The notes: a model not told the origin generated them from the sequence alone. DNA of 64,000 bases from Sphingopyxis sp. LC363 (GCF_000756385.1 NZ_JNFC01000012.1:183443-247442); one strand, 5' to 3'; shown: positions 47,550-56,418, counted from the stretch's first letter. A program made the numbers and translations.

Positions 47550-48169
47550 TTATTCTTCGCAGGTTTTGAGGGTAGATCATGTTCGACGAAGTTTCGTCCA
47601 TGCGGGGTCGTGCGCAGGTTGTTCATGTCCGACGTGTCGATTGTGTTCTTTCGAAATCCCGTCATCTGGACGCCGGCCTTCAGATTTCTGGGCTCTCTCC
47701 ATCCGGAAGTTTGCTTAAATACCGCTGCTAGGTGCGCGAGCGTGACCGGGCTAATCTTGGCAACTTCTTCGAGCCAATAGACAGCAACGGTAAATTTCTC
47801 TTGGTTGTCTCTTGGAAGCTTTTTCGCGACGAAGTCATCGAACGATTCTACTCCTTTCGGACGTAAGTTTAAATCTTTCACCGGTGCTATCGTTGCCCCG
47901 GCGTTACCGGCGGTCGCCCGCGACTTTCGCTTCTGACGCCCTGAATTCTCGGAGTCAGCGGCTTGGCGCGTCGTTTGAGTCTGCTTCGGCGTCTTGGCTT
48001 GCCGAATGGGTGACTCTTCCGCATTTTTCAGATTATCGCCAGTTATGCCAAAGGCCAAAACGAGCGCGTCAAACGCGGCCTGTTGAACGCTTTCGGATTT
48101 GAAAGCATTAACAGCCGTCGCAATTTTAGGCATGCGCGCCAGAAGAGCGTCGATATCTTGCTCAGCCAT
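47546..48169 (-). CDS. Hypothetical partner of the HEPN-like protein
   Basis: 207 residues. The N-terminal part (1-50) is helical, and a Lys/Arg/Gln-rich disordered linker (about 55-95) follows. The C-terminal part (about 105-200) may be winged-helix-like, with VAVYWLEEVAKISPVTLAHLAAVFKQTSGW and RTTPHGRNFVEHDLP. The last motif resembles the C-terminus of its partner. No catalytic motif is seen. It starts the two-gene unit. Confidence 0.55.
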   Translation of the reverse strand: MAEQDIDALLARMPKIATAVNAFKSESVQQAAFDALVLAFGITGDNLKNAEESPIRQAKTPKQTQTTRQAADSENSGRQKRKSRATAGNAGATIAPVKDLNLRPKGVESFDDFVAKKLPRDNQEKFTVAVYWLEEVAKISPVTLAHLAAVFKQTSGWREPRNLKAGVQMTGFRKNTIDTSDMNNLRTTPHGRNFVEHDLPSKPAKNK

Positions 48170-48264
48170 GTTTCCCCCTCAGCAATGTCGATCGTCAAGT
48201 ACGGGCATGCTGTCTTGTTTTATTGCATTAGACAAGATCATGCAAAGTATGACCGCGAGCGGTC

Positions 48265-48331
48265 CCCCTCCCCATCGCTAAGCGACAGGGAGGATTTGAG
48301 TATGCAATCCTCCCTGTCGCGTAGCGATGGC
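48265..48331. repeat. Inverted repeat, CCTCCCTGTCGC family
   Basis: Left arm CCCTCCCCATCGCTAAGCGA with GGGAGGATT, right arm AATCCTCCCTGTCGCGTAGC. Related forms lie at 54970-55123 and 45606-45670. It marks the right edge of the AT-rich island. Confidence 0.75.
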
Positions 48332-48375
48332 GAGGGCTTTTTGCTTTGCTTTTCCTTACGCCTCGGGGCCGTGCA

Positions 48376-48822
48376 TCAGCGAATGCGGATCCACTCGTCC
48401 TCGATACCCACGCGGTTGTACTCGACATTGGTCAGGTGGGTGCTCCGGACCTTGATCGCGCAGATCGTCGCGAATTCGGCGTCGACTGCGGGCTGGTCGA
48501 GCAGCGGCGCCTTGCTGCTGGCGAAAAGCGCGTCGGTGCCGTTCAAGACGATCATCCGCGAGGCGAGATGGACCTCCAGCCCGGCCTTCTCGGAGCGGTC
48601 GATCAGGGCGGCGATCTCCTTTTCCGACGCGCCCGTCACGACGAAATGATAGGCGGCGGAGACGCCTTTCGGGCCGAAGTCGGCGACCGTCGGGGCCTTG
48701 CGGCCCGGGCAGGCCTTGACGAACTTTAGCGGGCCGGGGCCCTGTTCGGGCTCCCAGCGTTTGGCGCAGCCGGCCAGCGCGATACCGATGGCGAACAGGA
48801 CGGCGAGGTGGCGAGCGTGCAT
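48376..48822 (-). CDS. Putative lipoprotein
   Basis: 148 residues with an N-terminal lipoprotein signal, MHARHLAVLFAIGIALAGC (lipobox LAGC, Cys19). The mature part has no recognised domain. It includes VTGASEKEIAALIDRSEKAGLEVHLASRM, which could be a small alpha/beta fold. Unknown function. Confidence 0.72.
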   Translation of the reverse strand: MHARHLAVLFAIGIALAGCAKRWEPEQGPGPLKFVKACPGRKAPTVADFGPKGVSAAYHFVVTGASEKEIAALIDRSEKAGLEVHLASRMIVLNGTDALFASSKAPLLDQPAVDAEFATICAIKVRSTHLTNVEYNRVGIEDEWIRIR

Positions 48823-48881
48823 GGCTTTTCTCCCTGCCGGGAAATTAGGCATTGCAAGCTTTGCGAAAGCTTAAGGCGGCC

Positions 48882-50612
48882 TCAGGCCCCGTTTGCCGCG
48901 CTAAGGATCGCCCGCACACTCGCCGTCGCCACGTCGGTGTCCAGCCCGCAGCCGAACAGGCTTTTCCCGTCCGCCGTGCGGCATTCCACATAGGCCGCGG
49001 CCTGCACGTTGCTGCCCTGGCCGATCGCGTGCTCGCTATAGTCGACAATGTCCATCAGCGGACCTCCTGACTCGGCGAGCGCGGCGATGACGCTCGACAT
49101 CAGGCCGTTGCCGCGGCCGCTGACGCTGCGCGGGGTGCCGTCGATCAGGAGTTTGCCTGCGAAGATGCGGTCGGGGTTGGGGCGGTTCTGTCCCGATGGA
49201 CCCCACCCCGACCCCTCCCCTGAAGGGGAGGGGCTTGAGGACGGCGCATGCGTCTCCGACCAGTCGACGAGCTGGAAGCGCTTGGCTTCGGTCGCCAGAT
49301 ACTGGCCCTCGAACGCGTGCCAGATATCCTCGGCGCCGAGTTCGCGGCTCGTCTGGTCGGCGAGTGCCTGGACGACGTGGCTGAAGCTCGCCTGCATCTT
49401 CTTGGGCAGTTTCAGGCCCTTGTCCTGTTCGAGCACCCATGCGACGCCGCCCTTGCCCGACTGGCTGTTGACGCGGATCACCGCTTCGTAGCTGCGCCCC
49501 AAGTCGGCGGGGTCGATGGGGAGGTAGGGGACTTCCCAGCGTTCGTCATTCTGGCGTTCGCGCGCCGCGAAGCCCTTCTTGATCGCGTCCTGATGGCTGC
49601 CCGAGAAAGCGGTGTAGACGAGCTCGCCGCCATAAGGGTGGCGCGGGTGGACGGGCAGATTGTTGCAATATTCGACCGTCTGGATGACCTCGTCGATGTT
49701 CGAGAAGTCGAGTTCGGGGTCGACGCCCTGCGTGTACATGTTGAGCGCGATGGTGACGAGGCAGGTGTTGCCGGTGCGCTCGCCATTGCCGAACAGGCAG
49801 CCCTCGACGCGGTCGGCGCCCGCGAGCAGGCCGAGCTCGGCCGCCGCGACGCCGGTGCCGCGGTCGTTGTGGGTGTGCAAGGATATGATCGCACGGTCGC
49901 GATTGGGGAGGTTCTTGCAGAAATATTCGATCTGATCGGCGTAGATGTTCGCCGTCGACGCCTCGACCGTCGCGGGGAGGTTGAGGATGATCGGCTTGTC
50001 CGCCGTCGGCTGGAGGATATCCATCACCGCTTCGCAGCAGGCGATGCTGAAATCGAGTTCGGCGGTCGAGAAGGTTTCGGGGCTGTATTCGAAGCGCCAG
50101 TCGGTGCCGGGCAAGCGCGCGGCATTGTCGCGGAGCTGCTTCGCGCCCTCGATCGCGATGCCCTTGATCTCGGCCATGTCCATGCCGAAGACGATCTTGC
50201 GCCACGCGGGGCTGACCGCGTTATAGACGTGGACGATCGCGGTCCTTGCGCCTTCGAGGCTGTCGAAGCTGGTGCGGATGAGGTCGGCGCGGCTTTGGGT
50301 GAGCACCTGCGGGGTGACGTCGTCGGGGATGCGGCCCTGCTGGACGAGGCCCGAGATGAAGTCATATTCGGTCGCGCCGGCGCTGGGGAAGCCGACTTCG
50401 ATCTCTTTCAGGCCGATGCGGACGAGCAGGTCGAAAAAGCGTGCCTTTTTCTCCGCATCCATCGGGTCGATCAGCGCCTGATTGCCGTCGCGCATGTCGG
50501 TGGAAAGCCAGATCGGCGCCTTGGTGGTGACGCGGGTGGGCCATTCGCGGTTCGTGAGCGGAACCTGCGGGAAGGCGCTGTACTTGACCGAGGGGTCGCG
50601 GAGCATGGTCAT
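48882..50612 (-). CDS. leuA: 2-isopropylmalate synthase
   Basis: 576-residue first enzyme of leucine synthesis: condenses acetyl-CoA with 2-oxoisovalerate. The catalytic TIM barrel has STDMRDGNQALIDPMD at the N-terminus and SLHTHNDRGTG in the middle. The C-terminal LeuA dimerisation/Leu-binding domain (from about 490) has RSVSGRGNG. Start ATG 50612 (MTML) has AGAAGAAG upstream. A proline/Ser/Gly insert (about 460-475) is formed by a palindromic repeat. A leader peptide lies 84 bases upstream. Confidence 0.95.
   Translation of the reverse strand: MTMLRDPSVKYSAFPQVPLTNREWPTRVTTKAPIWLSTDMRDGNQALIDPMDAEKKARFFDLLVRIGLKEIEVGFPSAGATEYDFISGLVQQGRIPDDVTPQVLTQSRADLIRTSFDSLEGARTAIVHVYNAVSPAWRKIVFGMDMAEIKGIAIEGAKQLRDNAARLPGTDWRFEYSPETFSTAELDFSIACCEAVMDILQPTADKPIILNLPATVEASTANIYADQIEYFCKNLPNRDRAIISLHTHNDRGTGVAAAELGLLAGADRVEGCLFGNGERTGNTCLVTIALNMYTQGVDPELDFSNIDEVIQTVEYCNNLPVHPRHPYGGELVYTAFSGSHQDAIKKGFAARERQNDERWEVPYLPIDPADLGRSYEAVIRVNSQSGKGGVAWVLEQDKGLKLPKKMQASFSHVVQALADQTSRELGAEDIWHAFEGQYLATEAKRFQLVDWSETHAPSSSPSPSGEGSGWGPSGQNRPNPDRIFAGKLLIDGTPRSVSGRGNGLMSSVIAALAESGGPLMDIVDYSEHAIGQGSNVQAAAYVECRTADGKSLFGCGLDTDVATASVRAILSAANGA
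49197..49239. repeat. Palindromic repeat inside leuA
   Basis: CCCCACCCCGACCCCTCCCC then GAAGGGGAGGGG, a copy of the 58265-58398 element. In the minus-strand frame it encodes the linker SPSPSGEGSGWGPS between catalytic and regulatory domains. Confidence 0.8.
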
Positions 50613-50695
50613 GGGGTTCAAACTTCTTCTGGTGGTTGCGAGTGCTTGTCGATCGGACCCTTGAGCGGGTGGCCGCGACTAGCGCGCAGCCAGTG

Positions 50696-50746
50696 TCACG
50701 CCCAAGGGCGTGTAAGTCGCAGAAGAAGAAGGGCGTTGCCGCGCAT
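50696..50746 (-). CDS. leuL: Leu-rich leader peptide for leuA attenuation
   Basis: 16 residues: MRGNALLLLRLTRPWA, with five Leu codons, four of them in a row. It starts at 50746 with AGGAC upstream and ends 84 bases before leuA. A CACGCCC-TT-GGGCGTG hairpin overlaps its end. Leu-run leader peptides control leuA in many proteobacteria by stalling ribosomes. No T-rich terminator was seen, so the downstream mechanism is unclear. Confidence 0.75.
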   Translation of the reverse strand: MRGNALLLLRLTRPWA

Positions 50747-50818
50747 GGGCGTCCTAGTGATGCAAAATGTCGCCGGATGCAAGAGGGGAATGCGAAAATT
50801 GCGCGGTCTTCCCCCTTC

Positions 50819-50896
50819 CGTCATCCCGGCGAAGGCCGGGATCTCACCGGTGCGTTCTTGCGACAGGTCGAGATCCCGGCCTTCGCCGGGATGACG
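50819..50896. repeat. Palindromic repeat, CATCCCGGCGAAGG family, copy
   Basis: Arms CGTCATCCCGGCGAAGGCCG (50819-50838) and its complement ending 50896. It sits between the leuA leader and the convergent-side rhodanese gene. Confidence 0.85.
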
Positions 50897-50922
50897 AGGT
50901 TGGTTTGGGGTGCGTGCCTCAG

Positions 50923-51408
50923 TCAGCCCGTCACCCATTCGACCTTGGGATCGTTGAAATCGACGACGTCGGCGAGTTCGTGGACGTTCGGATAGCCATA
51001 GCCGACGAGGTTGATGAAGGTCTGGATATTGAGCGCGAGCGGGGCGCGCTTGAGCGGCACGGGGCTCGCGTGGTTCGAGAAATTATTGTTGCAATAGATG
51101 AGGATGGGGCGGTTCGGGTCGGCGCCGATCACCGCGGCGAGGCTCTCGGCGGTGAAATCGGTGAGGGGGAGGTTGACCGCGCCCTTGATGTGGCCGCGCT
51201 GGAAGGCGTCCTTCGAACGCGCGTCGAGGAGCAGGGTGCCGGGCTTCGCGGCCGCGGCCTTGAAGGCGTCGAAGGCGATGAGGCGCTGCGCGCGTTCGGG
51301 GGCGACGCTGGCGGTGAGCGTCTGGAAGCCAGGATAGTCGATCTGCGGATTGGCTTGGGCCAGCGCGGGCGTGGACGTAAGGGCGAGAGCGAGTAGCAGG
51401 CTGCGCAT
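50923..51408 (-). CDS. Periplasmic rhodanese-like protein
   Basis: 161 residues with a signal peptide (MRSLLLALALTSTPALAQ) and one rhodanese domain (about 45-150). The active loop is CNNNFSNHA with the catalytic Cys near residue 107. The conserved LLLDARSKDAFQRGHIKGAVNLPL motif is present. It acts on a sulfur or thiol substrate in the periplasm, unknown. Confidence 0.83.
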   Translation of the reverse strand: MRSLLLALALTSTPALAQANPQIDYPGFQTLTASVAPERAQRLIAFDAFKAAAAKPGTLLLDARSKDAFQRGHIKGAVNLPLTDFTAESLAAVIGADPNRPILIYCNNNFSNHASPVPLKRAPLALNIQTFINLVGYGYPNVHELADVVDFNDPKVEWVTG

Positions 51409-51538
51409 GAGGATCCTCCCTTGAATGCAAGGGAAGCTAGGCCGCTTTGGCTGGCTCTGCGATGAACCGAAAAATGTCGCCGGGCCGCGAAGAAACTCGC
51501 GGCCCGGCGTAGTGCAGGGGCTGGTTGCGGAGCGGGCC

Positions 51539-51889
51539 TCAGGCGGCTTCGCTCTCGTCGTCCTCGTCCCACGGTTCGTAGACCTCGTCCTCGATCAGAT
51601 TGTCGACCGCGTGGACGCGCACGCCGATAACCCAATCCTCGAGCGGGCCTTCCCATCCGGCTTCGACTTCGCTGAGCGCCTCGGCGGCGTCAGCGGGGCG
51701 GTCGCCGACAAGGTCGAAATCCTGCACGCCGTCGTCGGGCGGGGTGATGTAGACATGGGGGTCGAGCCGGACATTGGTCCAGCCCGCGGTGGGGGCGAGG
51801 CCTTCGGCTTCGACCACCAGCAGCGGATTTTCCTCGTCGCCGTCGATCCCGGCGTTCACTTCGACGATTTCGCGTACCAGTTCGCTCAT
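51539..51889 (-). CDS. Acidic hypothetical protein
   Basis: 116 residues, rich in Asp and Glu, starting MSELVREIVEVNAGIDGD with AAGGAG upstream of the ATG at 51889. It ends DEVYEPWDEDDESEAA. No signal peptide and no recognised family. Confidence 0.65.
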   Translation of the reverse strand: MSELVREIVEVNAGIDGDEENPLLVVEAEGLAPTAGWTNVRLDPHVYITPPDDGVQDFDLVGDRPADAAEALSEVEAGWEGPLEDWVIGVRVHAVDNLIEDEVYEPWDEDDESEAA

Positions 51890-51975
51890 CACATGGGCTC
51901 CTTGTGCGAAAAGGGGCGGGACCATGCCGGTCCCGCCCCCTGATACGCGGCGCGTGTGACAGATTGGATGCGCGC

Positions 51976-52617
51976 TTACTGCTTTTCGAACGCGGCGTGG
52001 ATTTCGAGTTCGACTTCGTCGCTGACCATCGGAATGCCCATCGAGACGCCGAAATCGCTGCGCTTGATCGTGGTTTCGGCTTCGAAGCCCACGGTTTCCT
52101 TCTTGGTCATGCCCATGCCCGCGCCGTGGAAATCGACGTCGAGGGTGACGGGCCTGGTCACGCCGTTGAGGGTGAGGTTGCCGGTGACCTTCGCCTCGTC
52201 GCCCTCGGCATCGACGACGACGCTGGTCGAGACGAATTTGGCGTCGGCGGGATTGGCGCCGAAGAAGTCGGGCTTGCCGCCGTCCTTGCCGGGGCGGAGG
52301 AGGTGGCTGGTGAGCCCGGCGCTGGCGGTGGTGACCTTCGACACCGGGATGGTCACATCGACCTTGGCGGCGGGGGGGTTGGCGGGGTCGATGACGAGCG
52401 TGCCGGTCACGTCGCCGAAGATGCCGCTATATTTGCTGAAGCCGAGATGGTCGACTTCCCACACGACCATCGTGTGGCCGGGGTCGGCGGCATAGGTGCC
52501 CGCGGTGACGCGCGACTTGTCGGGCGCGCCGGGGGCGGAGCCGCCCTGCGCGACGACGATCGGGGTCGCGACGGCGGCGATGAGGGCGATAGCGGCAAGG
52601 GGAGCAATGCGGCGCAT
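51976..52617 (-). CDS. YceI family periplasmic protein
   Basis: 213 residues with a signal peptide (MRRIAPLAAIALIAAVATPIVVAQ), then the YceI lipocalin-like domain (about 38-212). It has AGTYAADPGHTMVVWEVDHLGFSKYSGIFGDVTGTLVIDP, KVTGNLTLNGVTRPVTLDVDF and a closing KRSDFGVSMGIPMVSDEVEL. Members bind isoprenoid lipids such as polyprenyl derivatives. Confidence 0.9.
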   Translation of the reverse strand: MRRIAPLAAIALIAAVATPIVVAQGGSAPGAPDKSRVTAGTYAADPGHTMVVWEVDHLGFSKYSGIFGDVTGTLVIDPANPPAAKVDVTIPVSKVTTASAGLTSHLLRPGKDGGKPDFFGANPADAKFVSTSVVVDAEGDEAKVTGNLTLNGVTRPVTLDVDFHGAGMGMTKKETVGFEAETTIKRSDFGVSMGIPMVSDEVELEIHAAFEKQ

Positions 52618-52718
52618 GAAAAATCTCCTGTTGGGGAAGCGGAAGCTAGGCGACGGCGAGGGACGGCGTCAACAAGCGGCGGAGAAACGCAGGGTTTCAG
52701 TTTGCGTCGCGCCGGGCG

Positions 52719-53132
52719 TCAAGGCGCGCGGCGCGCCTCGAACCAGTCGCGCAGCGCCGCGGCGGCGCAGCCGGTGAAGCCATAGGACCCCACGGGCGAG
52801 CAGCTGTTCGGGCGGCTCGCGCGCGCGACATTTTCATAGCCCTCGACCTTCGAGGCCCAGCTGCCGCCGCCGACAGCCTCGTCCTCCTTCAGCTCCTCGC
52901 GCAATTCCTTGGGCACGCGGTAGCGTTCGGTTTCGGGCTGCTGGGCGCAGACGACGATCTCGCCCTCCTGCGCCTCGGGGCAGGGTTCGTCGCCGTAAGT
53001 ATAGAGTATCGAGGTGCGCTCGGGGGGCGTGCCCGATTGCGCGAGGCTGCCGCCGTCCTCTTGCGCGAGCGCCGGCGCGGCGAGCGCGAGCGCCGCGAGA
53101 AGGGGGAGGAGGCCGCCTTTTTTCTTCGTCAC
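52719..53132 (-). CDS. Secreted hypothetical protein
   Basis: 137 residues. GTG 53132 gives a clear signal peptide (MTKKKGGLLPLLAALALAAPALAQ). The mature part has EPCPEAQEGEIVVCAQQPETERYRVPKELREEL, a pattern often seen in sphingomonad secreted proteins, and ends CAAAALRDWFEARRAP. Four Cys residues suggest disulfides. Function unknown. Confidence 0.68.
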   Translation of the reverse strand: MTKKKGGLLPLLAALALAAPALAQEDGGSLAQSGTPPERTSILYTYGDEPCPEAQEGEIVVCAQQPETERYRVPKELREELKEDEAVGGGSWASKVEGYENVARASRPNSCSPVGSYGFTGCAAAALRDWFEARRAP

Positions 53133-53301
53133 AAAATCGCGTTCCCAAGCCCCGGTTCCCTGCATTGCAGATGGAGCGCCGCAGATGAACCTAAGCCGAA
53201 CTGCCCCCCGCAACAATTGCCGTAACCCTTTGCGCTTTCGGCGCGAACTGGGTGGCGACGGGGCCGGCGCGGGGCCGATGCCTTCCAGATGGAGATTGCT
53301 T

Positions 53302-53787
53302 ATGAAAAACCAAGCCTTTTTCGCGCTGCTCGCCGCGGTGCTCGCGCCGCTGTCGGTCGCGGCGTTCACGCCGCAGGCCTATGCGAAGCCGGTCTATGTC
53401 GGTGTTGACGGTGGAAACATTGCGGTGAGCGGCTATGATCCGGTAAGTTATTTCGAAGAGGAAGGCGTGCCGGTGAAGGGCGATGCGGCCTTTGCCGTCG
53501 AGCATGACGGGGCGGTCTATCATTTCGCGAGCGCCGAACATGCCGCGAAATTCCGGGCCGATCCGGCGGCGTTCATGCCGCAATATGGCGGCCATTGCGC
53601 GTGGGCGATGTCGCGCGGCTATCTCGCGCCGGGCGATCCGTTCGCCTATGCGATCGTCGACGGCAAGCTTTACCTGAACTTCAATCAGGAGGTGAAGGCG
53701 AAGTGGGACAAGGACCGCGCGGGTTTTATCGCGGCGGCGGAAAAAAATTGGGTGGCGATGCCCGACGACGCCAAATTCGGCGAGTGA
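53302..53787 (+). CDS. YHS domain-containing secreted protein
   Basis: 161 residues with a signal peptide (MKNQAFFALLAAVLAPLSVAAFTPQAYA). The YHS-type region (about 40-115) has GYDPVSYFEE and VEHDGAVYHFASAEHAAKFRADPAAFMPQYGGHCAWAMSRG. YHS domains bind metals. The start is ATG 53302 with GGAG upstream. Confidence 0.85.
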   Translation: MKNQAFFALLAAVLAPLSVAAFTPQAYAKPVYVGVDGGNIAVSGYDPVSYFEEEGVPVKGDAAFAVEHDGAVYHFASAEHAAKFRADPAAFMPQYGGHCAWAMSRGYLAPGDPFAYAIVDGKLYLNFNQEVKAKWDKDRAGFIAAAEKNWVAMPDDAKFGE

Positions 53788-54013
53788 GGCCGGGCAGGGG
53801 AGCGGGATTTTCGTTCGCCGCTTCCCCCTGTTATCGATCCGCGAGCGAAAAAAATTTCGTTTATGCGACATGGTCTTATCGGCTTGCCGTGCGAAACGGC
53901 CGACGACCTGCGCAACTTTCGCCCGGTCCACGAGTATTCATGTGCCAGAACGGGCCACGTCAAGGGGCGGGCTCGAGCTGCGGGGGCAGCTGGTTCAATT
54001 GAAGGAGTAGGGT

Positions 54014-54901
54014 ATGGGTGCCGTTTCGAAGAGTTCAGGCGCGATGCTGATGCTGGCGCTGCTCGCCGCACCGGCGACGGGCGGCCTGGCGGCGCAGGCG
54101 CAGGAGCAGGCGCAAGAGACGAATGGCGAAGTCATGACGACCGTTTACGGCCAGCTGCCTTCGCCCGACCAGATGACCAAGGGACCCAAGGTCGAAGGCA
54201 TCATCTCGGCGCGCAGCGACGGCCGTATGCAGGTCACGACCGCCGACGGCAACAACACGGCGATCGCGATCGCGGAATATACCAAGATCAAGAGCAGCGG
54301 CGGCTTTCTGGGCCTTGACCGCGACAAGCTCGCGGCGAATTCGCTGCTTAACGGTCTGCCGGTCAGCGTCGACACCTTGCAGTGGGACGGCGGACTGGTC
54401 GCGAACGAGGTCAACCTCAAGAGCAAGGACCTGCGCACCGCGTCGATGATCCACACCGGCACCGACCAGCGCTTTGCCGAACAGACGGCGGCGACCGAGG
54501 CGCTGCGCGGCCGCGTCGGCGACATCGACCAGTATAATGTCAAGGGCACGACGAACGTGAACTTCGACACCGGCAAGGCCGTGCTGTCCGAACAGGCGAA
54601 GGCCGATCTTTGCAACGCGGCGAACCAGGCCGAGGGCATGGACAATGCATTGCTGCTCGTCGTCGGCTACACCGATTCGACCGGCAGCCAGGAATTCAAT
54701 CAGGTCCTGAGTGAAAAGCGCGCCGGCCGCGTGGTCAACCATCTGCAGCAGGCCTGCGGCTGGAAACCCTATCGGATGCTGACCCCGACGGGCATGGCCG
54801 AAGCCGACCCGGCGGCGGACAACACCACCCCCGAAGGCAAGGCGCAGAACCGCCGCGTCGCGGTGAATATTCTGGTCAGCAAGGCGACCGACGGCCTGTA
54901 A
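54014..54901 (+). CDS. OmpA family protein
   Basis: 295 residues. Signal peptide at about 1-30. The middle domain (about 40-170) is of unknown type. The C-terminal OmpA peptidoglycan-binding domain (about 185-290) has VNFDTGKAVLSEQAKADL and VVGYTDSTGSQEFNQVLSEKRAG, then NRRVAVNILV. GAAGGAG precedes the ATG. It anchors the outer envelope to peptidoglycan. A strong terminator follows. Confidence 0.88.
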   Translation: MGAVSKSSGAMLMLALLAAPATGGLAAQAQEQAQETNGEVMTTVYGQLPSPDQMTKGPKVEGIISARSDGRMQVTTADGNNTAIAIAEYTKIKSSGGFLGLDRDKLAANSLLNGLPVSVDTLQWDGGLVANEVNLKSKDLRTASMIHTGTDQRFAEQTAATEALRGRVGDIDQYNVKGTTNVNFDTGKAVLSEQAKADLCNAANQAEGMDNALLLVVGYTDSTGSQEFNQVLSEKRAGRVVNHLQQACGWKPYRMLTPTGMAEADPAADNTTPEGKAQNRRVAVNILVSKATDGL

Positions 54902-54923
54902 GCCTTGATGGCAGGCAAGATAT

Positions 54924-54957
54924 ACGGGGCGGGCCTTTTGGCTCGCCCCGTTTTTTT
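54924..54957 (+). terminator. Rho-independent terminator of the OmpA gene
   Basis: ACGGGGCGGGCC pairs with GGCTCGCCCCGT around TTTT and is followed by seven T. Confidence 0.85.
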
Positions 54958-54969
54958 GGGGGAGGCTGT

Positions 54970-55123
54970 CCTAAGCTCCTCCCTGTCGCGAAGCGATGGG
55001 TAGGGGGACCGCCGCCGCCGGCGGTGGTGGAAGGGCCGCGACGGTGCGCCATAGGCCCCTCCGTCAGCGCTTCGCACTGCCACCTCCCCATGGCTTCGCC
55101 ACAGGGAGGATCGAAGGCCGATC
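54970..55123. repeat. Compound repeat region between OmpA and bioA genes
   Basis: Contains CTCCTCCCTGTCGCGAAGCG near the left end, the CCCCTCCGTCAGCGCTTCGC element and ACAGGGAGGATCG at the right. Inverted arms span 54976-55120. Same family as 48265-48331 and 45606-45670. Confidence 0.7.
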
Positions 55124-56398
55124 TTAGCCCGGAGAGCTCCCGAGACTGTCCAGCGACGCCGCGATCTTGTTCCAGACCTGCGCCAGTTCGTCCGCCGTAA
55201 TGCAATAGGGCGGCATGACATAGAGCGTGTTGCCGAGCGGGCGGAGGAGGATGCCGCGGTCGCGATAAAAAGCGATCAGGCGCGGGGCGAGATTCGAAAG
55301 ATAACCCGCGTCGGGGACGGCGATGTCGAGCGCGGCGATCGTGCCGAGACGGCGCGGGTTTTGAACGCGCGGGTCGTGGCTGAGCAGCGAAAGATGCGCG
55401 GCCTGCGCGTCGGCGAGCGCATCGATGCGCTGCTGAACCGGCTCGTCGCGCCAGATTTCGAGATTGGCGTTCGCGGCGGCGCAGGCGATGGGATTGGCCG
55501 TGTAACTGCTTGAATGATAGAACGCCTTGCCGCGGTCTTCCGAAAAATGGGCTTCGAAGATCGGCTCGATGCAGAGGGTGACCGCGAGCGGCAGGCTGCC
55601 GCCGGTGAGGCCCTTCGACAGGCAGACGATGTCGGGGATGACGCCCGCAGAATCGCAGGCGAAGCGCGTGCCAGTGCGGCCCCAGCCGGTCATCACTTCG
55701 TCGGCGATGAAGAGGACATTGTAGCGGGCGCAGATGGCGCGCATTTCGGCGAGCACCCATGCGGGATAGACGAGCATACCCCCGGCGCCGAGGATGAGCG
55801 GTTCGACGATGAAGGCCGCGGGCTTTTGGACGCAGGCGGCTTCGAGCGCGTCGAGCGTCGCTTGCTCAAGTCCCTCGTGCGGGAAAGGGATGGTGTCGAC
55901 GTCGAACAGCAAAGGCTGCCACGCACGGTTGTAGACGCCGCGCGCGCCGACCGACATCGTGCCGATCGTGTCGCCGTGATAGCCATGTTCGAGGACGAGG
56001 ATGCGGCTCCGCGCTTCGCCGATATTGTACCAATAGCCGAGCGCCATCTTGAGCGCGACCTCGACGCTGGTCGACCCCGAATCCGAAAAGAAGACGCGCG
56101 TGAGCGGGGCGGGGGTGATGCGGACCAGCTCGGCGGCAAGGCTTTCGGCGGGCTCGTGCGTCCAGCCCGCGAAGATGAGTTGATCGAGCTTTTCGGTCTG
56201 GGCGCGGATCGCGGCCATGATGTGCGGGTGGGCGTGGCCGTGAGTGGTGACCCACCATGACGAGATGGCGTCGATCCAGCTATTGCCGTGCGCGTCGTAG
56301 AGCTTGGCGTCTTTGGCGTGGGCGATCAGCGGGATCGGATCGCCGAGGCCGTGCTGGGTGAAGGGGTGCCAGACGGGGGAGGTGGAGTTCTGCGTCAT
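55124..56398 (-). CDS. bioA: Adenosylmethionine-8-amino-7-oxononanoate aminotransferase BioA
   Basis: 424-residue PLP enzyme of biotin synthesis that converts KAPA to DAPA, with SAM as amino donor. PLP Lys262 is in CLSKGLTGGSLPLAV, the Asp site in IADEVMTGWGRTG, and the substrate-side SSWWVTTHGHAHPHI is present near the N-terminus. It is the last gene of bioF-bioD-bioA on this strand, after a 103-base gap with a palindromic repeat. Confidence 0.96.
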   Translation of the reverse strand: MTQNSTSPVWHPFTQHGLGDPIPLIAHAKDAKLYDAHGNSWIDAISSWWVTTHGHAHPHIMAAIRAQTEKLDQLIFAGWTHEPAESLAAELVRITPAPLTRVFFSDSGSTSVEVALKMALGYWYNIGEARSRILVLEHGYHGDTIGTMSVGARGVYNRAWQPLLFDVDTIPFPHEGLEQATLDALEAACVQKPAAFIVEPLILGAGGMLVYPAWVLAEMRAICARYNVLFIADEVMTGWGRTGTRFACDSAGVIPDIVCLSKGLTGGSLPLAVTLCIEPIFEAHFSEDRGKAFYHSSSYTANPIACAAANANLEIWRDEPVQQRIDALADAQAAHLSLLSHDPRVQNPRRLGTIAALDIAVPDAGYLSNLAPRLIAFYRDRGILLRPLGNTLYVMPPYCITADELAQVWNKIAASLDSLGSSPG

Positions 56399-56418
56399 AA
56401 GGGCGCTCTATCTCATAT

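Noticed and set aside
46776..48169. Insertion sequence or integron origin of the AT-rich island
   Set aside because: No transposase, terminal repeats or integrase are visible. The repeat at 48265-48331 is of the common intergenic family.
53788..54013. Small RNA or riboswitch between the YHS and OmpA genes
   Set aside because: Some pairing (GCCCGGTCC with GGGCC) is seen but no recognisable structure or known class.
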